A stretch of 64,000 nt of DNA from Scatophagus argus (lineage: Eukaryota > Chordata > Actinopteri > Scatophagidae): contig NC_058508.1 in the NCBI RefSeq assembly GCF_020382885.2, positions 6,502,055 through 6,566,054 of the forward strand. Reading direction: 5' to 3'. Position numbers and translations under genes: made by a program. Shown here piece by piece: positions 47,574-60,162 of this stretch. The notes under the pieces were generated by a model that was not told where the DNA came from, searched no databases, and saw only the letters and a program-made list of their open reading frames with translations. Position 1 is the stretch's first letter, and every line of letters begins with the position of its first letter.

Positions 47574-50500
47574 ATAATGTTGTTGTGTCTTCGTGTGTGA
47601 GAGAGGAAAGAAGGTGTAGACTTAGTGCACTGAATATGCGAATTTTTTGGAAACAGATGCTCACATTAAAAGCTGTCAGGATGTGTGTAGCAGTAAATTA
47701 AGTAATTACCTAATTAGCACATTTATTGTTAAAGAGCTATGGCACTGACAGGTCAGTAATGAAACAGACCCAGAACAACAGCTCACTCATTTTTTCTTTT
47801 CCTACCTTTATTTTATAACACAGTAAGTATGTGGCTGTTGAAAATTTAAAGAACAGTCATAAATAAGCTTTTCCCTTCTTATGTATCATTCCCTTTCATT
47901 CGATCCAGATATGAATGCAGCATTTATCAGGTCTGCGGGCAAACAGAAAACACAGGGAACGTGTACACAATGTAAAATGAAAAGGAAGGGAGCCGCAGGG
48001 AGCCGCAGGAGGGCTCTCGTCACACCGTGTGTGATTTAAGACTGAAACATGACCTCGTGACACTACAGAATGTAAAATCACATCACATCAACTCAAAGGA
48101 CTAATTCCCCCTCAGCAGGACTGTTTCATCGTGCCAGTGAGCAAAGCCTCTGAGGGATGCCTCTGAGCATTTGCTACACTGAGTAACCTTTTGCCTCCTT
48201 ATTTCTCTTCCACTCAACCTCCTGTCTTTAATCTTTTATTGCTCTTTTTTTGTATTCAGAAACACAATATCCACCCCCTGCATGTTTTGCCCTTTTGCTC
48301 CCACCTTTGGTTGCCTCATATTTTTCTGCAGCAGGATGCTGGACTGATTTGCAGGCAATGCGACTCCTCTGCTTGAGATTTGTGATATGCAGGAATCTAA
48401 TTACAGCAAAAGCATCAATTCTCCTGACGTGTCACGCATGCCAACACACAGAGACACACATCAATCCCTGAACATGTTCCTTCTGTTTCGTCAGTTGGAG
48501 AATGTGTGCAACTCTATGAAAGCTTGCTGTACATATTCACATTTCCTTGACTGCATGTGAGCTCAATAAAATCATGCACTTACGCAACAGTAGTCTATAT
48601 ATTAGTGTATTATATGTGTGCTTGCATAGTGTGTATTTCTGTCTCCAGGCTGCCTCAGCACCATCAGCCTCTATTAGCTGCTATTAATGCCGTTTCCACT
48701 GCTTTCAAGCCCGTGTGAGCATCATCCACCTCCGCTATCCACTGTCATGACAACGTCAGGCTCTCTGATTTGGTGATATCCAATTAGTCTCTACCTCTGA
48801 GCAGAAAACACTCTCACAGCTCCAATCTAATAAGTGTCCTCCCTTAATACCAATGGAAGCCTTAAATCCCAGATTACAGCTCCAGCTCCAGCTCCCCTTT
48901 TCAGCCTCGCCCAATGCAGCCGTCCCTCTCTTCCAATCTACTGTACTTCACTTTCACTGTTTTGCCCTCCTGTGCTCCTTGTCTTTCGAAACCTTTCTGT
49001 GTTGCTCTACACCCACTCTGCACAGTTGGCTCGACTACTATCACTACGTGGGCATGTCATAGTGTGAAGGGAGAGTTTTTCGCATTTTAGGAGGATGAAA
49101 AACCAAACGCTCCCCTTGTCAGGTCAAAGTCCACGTGATTATCGCTCTTATTTCTGAACAAATCTCGGCTCTTTGTGACTCTCGCTCCTCATGTATGATA
49201 TAAGTGTTCCTAGCATTAATTTTTTATCCTGTGTCTTCAGGAAGAAATCACTTAAAATCCAAGTAATGAGAAAAGCAGATGAAATATCACATTAGGCTTT
49301 AAAGTAGAGGGCAGACTGATGAAACAGCCACATAATGATATTTGTTGAGCCTGCATAAGAAATGAAAGAAAAGATGAATTAACAGAGAGAACAGAAAGTG
49401 CCTTCCCCTCTGCTCTGGTATTTCATCTTCCAATAAAGAGGAGGGCAGGAGGGTAAGCCTCTTTCTGTTCTCTCTGTTAATTCATCTTTCTGGAAGGTTT
49501 TCTGTGCTCTTCTCCTCAGCCGGTGCGACTGTCTCCTCAGTGAGACTGGTAAAGAGACCTCCTCAGTCTCATGTTTTTGTAAACTCATTTGCAGTTTGTT
49601 TGTATGGAATTTGATTAAGCCAAAAGATCTCTTTCTCTGCTTGTTGTACACCAGCTGCTTTTATTTTTTTCACTGTTTGATGTTTGTCTTTTTTTTGCTG
49701 AACTGAATTTCCTTCCTGGCAGGGAGTTTGATACGAGGATCGATTCATCTGAGTGGTAGGCCGATCGATCGCTTCATCTAACTCGCTGCCACAAAGTAAA
49801 TAAGTCCATACCAAAATGTTGAACTGTTCTTTTTAAGATCAGGCGCTAATTAGCAAGATGGAGGACATGGTAAACATCATGTCTGCTAAACATCCGCACT
49901 GCTGTTTGCTCACTCTCAGTCTTGTTTATTGTTGTGAATTTGTGCTGAAGGTTTTGTCTCTCAACTCAGCAGTCAAATCATTGTGACAGAAATTTCCAGA
50001 CTTCTCTTCAGTCTGCATCCTTGAAAAAAAAGCAAAAACTTTCCTCATTACTGTCATTTCTCTTCTCTATAATTTCTGATTCCACTGACATCAAAGCCAA
50101 GGCCACGTCAGCACACACTTTCCCTGTTGTACTTCCTGTCTCTATATTTCTTAAAGTTTATGTGATCTTTATGTATTTCAATTTCAGCCAGTGATACTCT
50201 TTCCTTTCCCCGGACAGTCATTGTGTGGATGGATTTTGATGCAACACAGTACAACTCGTGAGGCACACTTTTTACCATTCAGAAAATAACATTAAAATCA
50301 CCTACTTCTCATTTTGTCCTTGCTTTCACATTTGATTCATACAGCATCAAAGCTGAGGCTGGGCTTCAACAAATAGCATTCAGCAATTTCTGTGCGACAC
50401 GAATCTCAATGTTTATTCTCCTGCTTTACGTTCTGACTCTGCTGTAATGGTTGTCTACTGCTTCCTTCCTTCCTGCACGATGTTTTCTTGCCCGCCTCAA

Positions 50501-51182
50501 ATGAAATATGGCATACTAATAATTGCACACCCACATACTTGCTGCTGCACATGTAGCTCGCAGCTCGCCTCAGTGTGAGGGGTTTTTATAGCTATGACTC
50601 TTCTGTGAAAAGTTATGCATTTATGAAGCATAATCAGAATTTTTAGCTGAGGATATTCAGAGGAAACAGGGAATGGTTCCAGCCAAAGAAGTACACTCTT
50701 GCTGCCCCTACTTTGCATGGGCACACGGGAGAATCAAATGGGAAGATTGATTTTTTTTTACCCAAGGAGTGCAAGAAATTCAACATGATGATTTTCAATA
50801 TGAAAGAAACAACATAAAGGAATGAATGAAAATACAATCTTCCCAAAGTGTCTGTGCTGTGCAAAGGAAGAACACAAGACTTTCTGAAAACGTTTGGAGA
50901 TGACGACAAACAACGTAAGCCTATGAAATGAGATTCAGGTCAATCTGTCCTTCAGAGAATTCTTCCTGGTGTCCAATTAGGTCAGCACGCTGGCTTCTTA
51001 AAGTCTTACATAACACTGACACAAAGGAAAATTCCCAGCATCCCTGGAAAGATACCAAAACAGAAATAGATCTTTGCAACAACAGTGAAAAGGATAAATT
51101 GTTCATTTATAGGAAAAACTAAGAAATATGGAAAAGAAGACTTACCCTTCCCTCCTGAAGATGCCCTCTGGTGAAGCTGATG

Positions 51183-51220
51183 ATTATCATTTAAACTATT
51201 TTTCAAGTTTAAATGATAAT
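51183..51220. repeat. perfect 14-bp inverted repeat (hairpin)
   Basis: ATTATCATTTAAAC at 51183-51196 and GTTTAAATGATAAT at 51207-51220 are exact reverse complements with a 10-nt loop. No gene context. May be a MITE remnant. Confidence 0.85.
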
Positions 51221-52024
51221 TAAAATTTTTTTCTGCAAATTAAAGCCACAAGTCACTAAAAGCAAAGTACCTCAACAAGTCAACAACATTACTGTGATAT
51301 GATGACTTGAAAAACATGAGCAACATATTCTTTAAATGCTAATCTAAAAGCAGAGCGGTACAAATACATTGGAATGCTTTCAAATGGAAATACAACATTC
51401 ATTAAAATATCCTGTTAATCAAATAGAATGAAAGTGAATATATTTACTATAGCAAAAATCCACATATGAAAGAAATTTGCCAGTTGCCATTAAAGTAAAA
51501 GTATTAGGCTAAAAATGATGGGGATGTGAAGGGATTTTGCACTTCAAAGCTTACAGAAGCGTAGCCGATAGGAAATGGAAATGCATAATGTGTTTGCATG
51601 AATGAGAAAATTCATTAGTTGTATTTGAAGTGAATTTCTTTGAGACATGCCATGGGATTTCAATCAAAGGGGAGAAGAGAGGCCTGAGGGTAGTGACTGA
51701 ACTGGAAATAAAATGATAATAACAACAGCAGGGATGTTAAGATGTTTAATATCCAACTTAAAATGCATTGTCTAACAATGCAACAGCAAAAAACTCTTTA
51801 TGGATAATATATTTAGATAGCACATAAAGTGCTGGAAGATGACATAGATTAGGAAAACAACAGTATGATAATAGCATAAAACAGAATTAAAGGGTAGATC
51901 ACAACATCAAATCCATGACAAATGAAATGTTAAAATAGAATAAGAGACATTGCAGCACAATGAGCAGAGTTTAAGAAGAGACTGAACAAGATGATACCAG
52001 AGACAGTATGGTAAGTGGGTGGAG

Positions 52025-52500
52025 TAGAAGCGCCTAAAACCTTCATTCTCTCTAATGGTCATCAGGGGGCGACTCCACTGGTTGCAAAAATAAGTCTGGT
52101 TGCATGTAAGCTTATGAGGAAATGATTCTGCTTCTCTCCTGATTTATTGCTTCAGTAAACAGTTTCCTTAAGATTTTTTATATTTTATGATGCTCATTTG
52201 TAGGTTATGGTCCCATTAAGAATAAAATAGATGATAAAGGAGAATGTGCTTTTTTGTGAGACTACTCTGTGATTGTCAAATCTCTACTACGACATGACCT
52301 CGGGTTCTCAGTCAGATCCAATGAGATTATCCCCCCAGCTCCACCATCTCATATAGATACGATCACTCCTGGCTCTAAAACAAAATACAACAAAACAAAA
52401 CAAACAAACAAACAAAAACAAGATGGCAACAGCTATAATGAAAAAACTTGAGGCTTCAAAATGGTGGTCCACGGCCCTGCTTCATGTGAATCAGGGGCTG
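52025..52500 (+). repeat. common teleost dispersed repeat (GGGGGCGACTCCACTGGTTG type)
   Basis: The succession of agggggcgactccactggtt, gcaaaaataagtctggttgc, atgaggaaatgattctgctt, and further on gaggcttcaaaatggtgg, is the recognisable body of a high-copy fish repeat. Class not determined. Confidence 0.55.
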
Positions 52501-53248
52501 CATATGAGGGATCAACTGAAATCACATTTAAAGCTAATTTTGGGATGACAATGAAAAACTCACACATCAGACAATAACTGAGAGGATTTAGAAAACATGG
52601 AGAAATATGTGAAAAGATAAGAAAATCAGAAAGACACAAAACAATTTCCGATTTCCGTTGAACTGTACAAGTCGTGCGCATACATGTGACCACAAGTAGC
52701 TGTGCACTTGTGCTGATTTGCTTCTGAAGTGTGTCATTTAGCTCAATGACCACCCATTGGGACTTGTACCCAGGGGGGTACTTGTGCTGTTGCCAGGGGG
52801 TACGTGGAAAGATTCAGTAAGAACTAGCAGGCTCACTAATTTGAAAATGTAGATTGGAAGTCGGTGAAAAATTAGTATGGTAGCGGAGAAGTTGAAACAC
52901 TGACCTAAAAGTAACATATGATTGAAAAAAACCCAAATGTTTAAAATAGCATATGAAAATAATTGAGTTACCTAATGGATAAACACTGTTATGCAATCAT
53001 TTCGAGATTATGGGTGAGTTATGAGTTATTTAAATAAGTTTTTTTGAAAAGGTTCATTTTTCTTGTTGTGTCCTGGAAACTAAATGCTAATTTCTCAAGA
53101 TAATTTATCACGAGAAAACGACTTCATTACATTCATATGTAGCATGACATATGCACACTCCTCTCCTCTGTGGGACTCGGGGTTTGCTTTTCCTGGTGTG
53201 CTGATATGAGAGTATTTACATTATGACTACCTGTTAGGGAAAGGCTTT

Positions 53249-53294
53249 CATATACCACTGAGAGGTCAACCAAAAGACCTCTCAGTGGCTTATG
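53249..53294. repeat. inverted repeat, 19-nt arms with two mismatches
   Basis: The inner 13 bp are perfect: CCACTGAGAGGTC at 53255-53267 and GACCTCTCAGTGG at 53276-53288, loop 8 nt. Pairing continues outward with two mismatches. Confidence 0.85.
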
Positions 53295-54791
53295 GGAACT
53301 GGAAAAGAAACAGCCTTTACTTTACACCTTCTCAACAGTGGGTGTCCGAGCAGTATAATAACGTATGTCTATAAATAAGTAAGGTTTAAGCACAGTATGA
53401 TGCACGATCAGCAGTAGGTACTCCTTGATCTAACATTTTTAGCTTAAATCAGCTGCTAGTGGCGTGGTACTCCTGATCTTTGAAAAAAAATAAGTAATAA
53501 GAGCAAAACCTTTTGTTTTGTTGTGCTCATTTTCTTGAGATATTGAAATGATTAACTTTTTAATTAACACAGGCTGTTCTTGGCTTTTGTAGACAACTGA
53601 TTAAAATATTAGTGAAAAATAATGGTAAATGGTTAAATGGTAAAAATAGCCAGTTAAAAGTAGGTTAATCAATAAAGCAGTTGAAATATTGAGCTAAACT
53701 GAATGGATAGACTTTTGAAGTGTCAGCTTAAAGACTGGTAGAAATAGTTTATTAAAGGTAGTGAATAAACAGGTGAAATCGTTAGTTCAAGGTAACCGAG
53801 AAGCGGTTCAAAACACTAGCTTCTGTCACAGAGTTCAACTGCACTCTGGTCAGAGGTCAGTACTGCCGTCAGTGTTGAGATGGTATTAGGAAGTGTCGTG
53901 TGTTTAAAGTAGGCTGTATGTGATCTGCTGTGCATTGCTCTCTGAACATGCTCTGAACTGTCAGCACTAATACTGCTCCACCACCACAATCTGACCTCAT
54001 ATTCACCAGCAAAGCAGACAGTCTGAGCTCTATGACCCTCTTCATACGGGTCAGACATGTTATGACACATGAGGGTTTGTGTGGTTCATCAGTATGTGAA
54101 ACTCAACCCTTGAAAAAAGTGTTTAAAAAAGTGTTAAAAAGTGTTTGCTAAAACCTGTCATTTTTGGCTTCAAAAGTGTTCCAAAGCTGACAAGTTTTCG
54201 TGTTTACTTTGCTGCTGTCCCAGATGATGATGAATACACGTTTCAGTGTGATGCTGCTTCTCAAAGCTCTGATGGCGGCTGTGTCTTTAGCTGTGTTTTT
54301 GCTGAGAGTTGGGAACATACAACTCTTTCCACCTGTAAGTTAGTAGAGCCATCTTTAAGAAGACCATTTCCTCTATCCTGCTGAAACCCTGAACATAGAC
54401 CTCAGTGCAGATGGATCATTATTTAGCCATACAAATTTGCTGGGATTACAGTTTATATTTTATCCTTAAGGTGCAGAGAAGAGTTAAGCACACTAAGAGT
54501 TGGCTGGAAACTGAGTGAATGTAGGTGCATTTGTTGCCTCTTCCCTGATGCCTTAATTCTATCTTTAAAAGAACATTTAAACTGTGTGTGTTAATGGTTG
54601 CGTTTTCTATTTTTAGAGCGATGGCTTGGAATTTAAACACATAAATTTGTTTGTCACTGAGCTCTGAGCCCTGTGCCCTAAATGTCCACTGTGGCTCTGG
54701 CACGTCTAGACACTGATTGGGGGGAAAAAAACAAAAAAATGTGTGTCTGTTAGCTGAGAATAGTCACTCTTGGTATCTTTAAACTTAAACA

Positions 54792-54831
54792 AACATGCAT
54801 ATGTCCCACAGATGTGGGACATATGAATGTT
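54792..54831. repeat. palindrome, 18-nt arms with one mismatch
   Basis: CATATGTCCCAC at 54798-54809 and GTGGGACATATG at 54814-54825 pair perfectly around a 4-nt loop, and pairing extends outward by five more base pairs after one mismatch. Confidence 0.85.
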
Positions 54832-56479
54832 CTGCATGCCTGTGCTGTAAATGGTGGTCCTCAAGCCATGTAAGAAGTGTATGGTTTCACACAGGAATAC
54901 CTGAGCTTCATGAAAGAACAGATTTGTCAGTTGAAGTCATACTGAGCTGATGTTTACATAAATCTGACAGGCTGTAAAAATGCTGCCTGTGAAGTTGGTC
55001 ATTTTACACAAACACACACACACATATATAGTGTTGCCTGTGTCACTTTGCTGCCCTCGTGCTATTTTTCAATACCAAGTTTGTTTGTTAATCTCTGTTA
55101 ATCTAATTAGTAGCCTAAGTATTAGCGTGTTATACGCAGACAGAGGAAGGGTGGGCTCCAAGATTGACATATTGACCTACAATCCAGGCGACAACGCAGC
55201 ACAGGCATGATGTACAGGTCAGTCCAGTTCATCAATATTAACCTTAACTGACGCGTGTCTTGATCTGCCTGCATAGTTTAAAGAGGCCACAGGTAAACAA
55301 GCTTTGGTGATTTAACTATACTTACCAGCAACATTTCTGAAAACATACTGTACACATACCATTAACCAGGTCCAGGTTTTACCCTAAGCAAAATTTATTT
55401 TCAGGGGTTGCCATACTTTGTCTGTACCTGAGAATTAAGTGGTAAAACTATAAACTACATAGTGTAATTATATAACTATACTACTATTTGTTTTATAAGG
55501 ACAAAATGACAACACAAGAACATTCCTGTGATGTAATCTGACACAAAACAGAAAAACACTGAAGGCCTACATTGTGTTATAGCTGTAAAGCCTACACTAA
55601 AGAGGCAGCAGAGGCACAGTCTGAAGAGTACAGTGAGAGTTAGGTGGAGCTTTGTAAAGTTTGTGAAAGTGATCCACATCAAATTCTTAAACATTTGTCC
55701 ATTCTTGTGACTTTATGTTATTCATTACAATATTCATTTGTTTTTGTAAAACATATTATATTATATATATTAATTTGTCCTGGCATGCAGCTGTAAAGCC
55801 ATGTAACCTCCTTTGTGTCTAACATGATGACTGATTGGTGTCTGCAACACTTTTACCAATAAAATTCAATGATACTGTATGTGAGGCCTCTGGGTCAGAG
55901 AAGTATTGATTGACTTGACATAATCTGTGTTTGAATTAACCCACAGCGTAGGTATTTGATGAGCTGGGGACTCGACAATCACCCATCCTTCTACAGAATC
56001 ACCTACTGTACCTTTAAGTAGCCAAACCGATTTGACAACATTTTCACTGTTTCTTCAGTTTTTCACAGACAAACTTGGGGTTACCCAACACAACATCCAA
56101 GACTGATGTCTGAACATCCTCAGCACAGTGCCCAGGATGGTAGATTTCTGATGACACTGGCCTTGTTCTCTGTGTTCTGCTTTCTTAAAGAGCCCAGCTC
56201 CTTCATCTCCAGCCTATATACCATTAAAGCGGCTTAGCCATTGTACTGTCCTCTTTAGCACCAGACACCAACAGACTGCCCTCAAAACCCCAATGGATAT
56301 GATCAACCCCAATTCTTAACACATACATTAAAAGGGCAAATGAAGTTGAGCTTAAAAATTAAATGTAGGATATACAATATTTGTATTTAAAAAACATTAT
56401 TTTGATGTATTTTTAATCTTTATTGTAAAATCAATTAGTGTGATTAATAATTACAGCCATTAAAGATGTAGTTGTAATT

Positions 56480-56715
56480 ATGAGCATTATGCTTTCAATC
56501 TGTGGCTAGTATTCCAGGGAGATTTTTGCTAGACAAACAAGAGCATGACAATATCAGGTTGGTTCACCACTTAGGTCCAGACTGGAATATCTCTACATTT
56601 ACTAGATGGATTGCCATGAAATTCTGTACAGACTTTCATACTACCCACAGGATGCATCCTGTTGACTTTGGCAGCCTTTTGATTTTTCCTCTAACGCCAC
56701 CAGCAGGTTGATATT
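56480..56715 (+). repeat. teleost non-autonomous repeat fragment directly before the Tc1 remnant
   Basis: The stretch actagatggattgccatgaa, attctgtacagactttcata and cctctaacgccaccagcagg is a familiar fish repeat. A related fragment (tactattgatccatcctgta) lies at about 62215-62310. Confidence 0.5.
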
Positions 56716-56739
56716 TTTTACTTTGGTGTTTCTCCTTTC

Positions 56740-57510
56740 TTCTTCATCTTTCTTTCCAACAGAAATGTGTTAGAGCACACAGTGCCTCGCTGTCTGTGGC
56801 TGCGTAGCATGCTGACCTGTGTCCACCGCCAAAGACGCCTACAATGGGCACGTGAGCATCAGAACTGGACCACAGAGCAATGGGAGAAGGTGGCCTGGTC
56901 TGATAAATCATGTTTTCTTTTACATTGTGTGGATGGCCGAGTATGTGTGCGTCACTTCCCTGGGGAAGACATGACACCGGGATGCATTATGGGAAAAAGA
57001 CAAGCCAGCAGAAGCAGTGTGATGCCTTGGTCGATGTTCTGCTGGGAAACCTTGGATCCTGATATTCATATGGATGTTATTTTGACACGTACCGCCTATC
57101 TAAACACTGTTGCTGAACAAGTACACCTCTTCATGGAAACGGCGCTTCCTGAGGGCAGTGGCCTCTTTCAGCAGGATAATGTGCCCTGCCACAAATGGTT
57201 AAAAAAAACGGTTTGAGAAACACAACAGTGAGTTTGAGGTGTTGACTTGCCCTCCAGATTTTCCAGATCTCAATCTAATCGAGAATCTGTGGATGTGCTG
57301 GAAAAACAAGTCCGATCCATGGAGGCCCCACCTTGCAATTTACAGGACTTAAATGATCTGCTGCTGACAGCTTGGTGCCAGATCCCACAGCATACCTTTC
57401 GGAGTCCTGTGGAGTCCATGCCTCAGTGTATTGGGGCTGTTTTGGCGGCAAAAGAGGGAACTAGGGGGAACTACTCGATATTAGTTACTATAGCTGATTG
57501 GTGTAAATAA
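56740..57510 (+). pseudogene. Tc1-like transposase remnant
   Basis: Tc1/mariner transposases cut and paste DNA using a DDE triad. The first open piece, 56767-57216, carries RRLQWAREHQNWTTEQWEKV, WSDKS with the first catalytic Asp, and LFQQDNVPCHK with the second. A frameshift at about 57195 moves the next segment (EFEVLTCPPDFPDLNLIENL, third catalytic region) to another frame. A second shift at about 57290 moves the tail LEKQVRSMEAPPCNLQDLND to the frame ending at 57510. The N-terminal DNA-binding helix-turn-helix region is absent, so the copy is 5'-truncated and frameshifted at least twice. Terminal inverted repeats were not identified. Confidence 0.85.
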
Positions 57511-57519
57511 GAATGGCAA

Positions 57520-58815
57520 GAGTGGCTGCTTACACAACTTCTCATCAGCTCTGTGATTGCATCTTCTCCTTTTTTCACAGTGTTTGTCCCGTCTCCAAAC
57601 AGGCTAATCTGGGATCCTCCCATTTAATCAACATTTTCCACACACAGATGCCAAAAGTATTTTTCACCACTGTAAATATAGAACTCAACCTTTGTTTATC
57701 GTTTACCTCAAGTAGGGTGTAATTTGAATGATGAAAACTACCCTGATGAAGTGAGGCACATTGTAATATTATTCTAAATGCTAAACTCTTGTCAATTCAC
57801 TTATTTTGCTCCTTAAATACTTGCAATGAAATGAAAAAAAAAATACCTACGAATATTTTCAGTCACCAGGTCCAAGGAAGAAATAAGAAGAACTGCCTAA
57901 GGCATGAGGTCAAGGACAACTGGACCTGCTATTTGTTCAGTTTCCTCCGTAAAAACAAAAACGTCGTCAGGTCCAAACTCCAGGATGAATTGTTGAGTTG
58001 AGATTACACTTTTAGATATGTGACTAGTGTTTTTCACTTTGATTACTGTACCACAAGCTCTCCGCATCAGATGCAGCTCTCTCGCAGTGAGGATGCCAAA
58101 CTCATGCTGAGAAGCTCACACACAAATAGGATGTCTAATTAACTCTGATTTGGAAGGAATACTTGGGAGATAAAATGTACTTAAAGCTGAAAGTGACATG
58201 TCATGTGTAGTTGATGGTACAACAAGCTCATCTATACTTTCTGGAACAACAACAGCAACAACAACAACAACAACAACAACATTTAGATATGAAGAGATGT
58301 CCAGCAGCTGAAGAAGGCAGTGATTCACTGATATGTTGTCTAACTAACAATCCAAACATGCAGCTCCTATTATAGGAAGAAGCTGCTTGTGTTGACACTG
58401 TTTTTGTGAAGCTCAAAACAGAAACTATGTTTTTTTCATATCTTAAATGTAATTTTGTTTCTCAAGGGATGGTCGAAATACTGAGAAATTCAAAATTCTA
58501 CAAAGTCAAAGAAAGAGGGGGCCACTGTTTGCTGGTTGGCTACACAGGATAAACAACACCCAACATATGGAAACAGCATCTCACATGGACCTGAAACACA
58601 AACAACAAGTCGTCACCTCTAAATGCAGGCAAGCTGAGGTTTAGAGGGATAAGCCCAATCAGATCCTTCCAGATTGATCTTTGACATTGTCTACCGAGTA
58701 GGACAGGACAGGTGGAGTCAGGGAAGGGGGGGAGGGGAGAAGATGCTGGTATGGTGGAAAAGTCTCTCTGAGCCGACCTTTTCTGGTGATCATGTGACTG
58801 GAAAGAGGAGGATGT
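57520..58815. other. upstream flank of the PDE6H gene, no other gene
   Basis: No exon recognised. Contains an (AAC)n microsatellite at 58243-58280. Confidence 0.55.
58243..58280 (+). repeat. (AAC)n microsatellite
   Basis: Twelve or so AAC/CAA trinucleotides. Confidence 0.9.
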
Positions 58816-58817
58816 GG

Positions 58818-58840
58818 GGATTAGAGATGGAGATATAAAA
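58818..58840 (+). promoter_or_regulatory. PDE6H core promoter: OTX/CRX-type GGATTA and TATA box
   Basis: GGATTA (58818-58823), a CRX/OTX homeodomain site, lies 10 bp before TATAAAA (58834-58840). Transcription would start near 58864. CRX drives photoreceptor genes (established), which fits the product. Confidence 0.65.
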
Positions 58841-58863
58841 GCACAACGCAGACAACACACCTC

Positions 58864-58935
58864 ACAGACTCAAGAAGAGAGGAGCAGCTCTGACCAGAGA
58901 CTGGTGGTAGTATCTTGGGATACCTGTGACAACAG
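58864..58935 (+). other. PDE6H non-coding first exon
   Basis: The sequence between the predicted start site and a consensus donor (CAACAG|GTGAGT at 58935/58936) contains no ATG in good context. It splices to the acceptor at about 60160, just before the coding ATG at 60163. Confidence 0.6.
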
Positions 58936-59934
58936 GTGAGTACAAACTCTACATCGAACTCAACTTTGACTTGACTTACTAATGAGAATAGACAAAACTT
59001 ACAGTGTGTTAACAGCTGCTGCTCCTACACCTTTTCCCAATAACTTTTAGATGAAGATGACTTTGATGATAAGGGTTGTTTTACATGCATTTGTGTATTG
59101 CTGTCTAAAACTGTTAACTGATATATGAACAGCTTGAATGACTGAAAGCGTTTGCACACAAGTGAAAAAGAAAAGGAATACCTGAGAACTATTAAAAAGT
59201 CTGTACTTGCTAGCATAAAGTGGTTTGATATTGCAATTTAAATAGCTTAAAAGAGGAGAAAACTAAACATATGTAGTAGTACAGATACGCCACAAACAAA
59301 ACGACAAAAAATTAGGCATGAGCAGAAACTCAAAGGTGAGAACAGGTGTGTGTAAAGAGGATTGACTTCAGGGGCAACAATCACAGCAACAGATGGCTAA
59401 AACGCATTGGGCAGCATCTCCACAGCTCAGCTCTGGCGCAGCCTCACAGACCTCTACACATGAGTGCAGAAAGCTAGAGCCTCTGTAACCCCATCCACAG
59501 AAAGTATAGATCTGCTGTTGCTGATGCAGGTGGTGCACGTGTTTGAGTTACATAACGCACCAAATCAGTGTGTTTTTCATCTCGGTAAAATTGCCTTAAC
59601 AGGATTACCAGTGTCAGCAGTCAGGGGAAGGGGGGTGAGAAGCAGAGCTTAGGCAGGATACTACTTAAGATCACATTTGAGATGAGGACAAGGACAGAGA
59701 ACAATGCGCCTTCAGTAGGTTGGAAAGAAACCAGTGTAAATACTAATAAATCAAAGTATAACAGAGAAATGTACTGAAGAGTGACTGTAACAGTTAATTA
59801 TTTATTATCTTAAAGTTTAATAATAAACATCAGCTAATGTAAAAGATCGAGGTGAAGAGTAGAGGTTGCTTTCCCATTGCACATGGCATCCCTGCTGTTT
59901 AAGAAGAGCAATTAGTCTACTGTCGATCAGAGCG

Positions 59935-60016
59935 GGATTAGAGCTAATCCGGCTGTTTCAACTGATCTGCATAATCTTCACTGATTGGCATTGAGAGCTG
60001 GAGGGAAACAGGATTA
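59935..60016 (+). promoter_or_regulatory. cluster of OTX/CRX-type sites in PDE6H intron 1
   Basis: GGATTAGAGCTAATCC (59935-59950) is two head-to-head TAATCC sites, and a third GGATTA lies at 60011-60016. Three sites within about 80 bp in the intron just upstream of the coding exon suggest a photoreceptor enhancer (inference). Confidence 0.45.
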
Positions 60017-60162
60017 ACAGAGCAGCAGATAGGGACAGGGACAGAGGACTAAAGAGAAGAAGTCAGAGAAAGCCATGAGAGAAATGGTGACCTCTGAGGA
60101 AACAAATGTGCAATGACACTTTTTTGAAAATGTCCTCTGTCTTCTAATCACCCTCAGCAGCA

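Larger units (their letters stand above)
37970..56440. other. gene-poor intergenic region with repeats only
   Basis: All frames on both strands are short and lack recognisable domains or exon chains. In human this interval between MGP and PDE6H holds ERP27 and ARHGDIB; I saw no exons of either. Contents that can be named are two teleost dispersed repeats (about 38.62 and 52.03 kb), an inverted pair of teleost repeat halves (41.38-41.67 kb), GT microsatellites (42.53, 47.55 kb), a pyrimidine microsatellite (45.6 kb), CTCF-like motifs (44.95 and 45.37 kb) and three perfect or near-perfect hairpins (51.18, 53.25, 54.79 kb). Confidence 0.6.

Noticed and set aside
54145-54384. 79-codon frame with several Cys and a donor-like ACCTGTAAGT inside
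   Set aside because: No second exon with matching phase and no recognisable domain.
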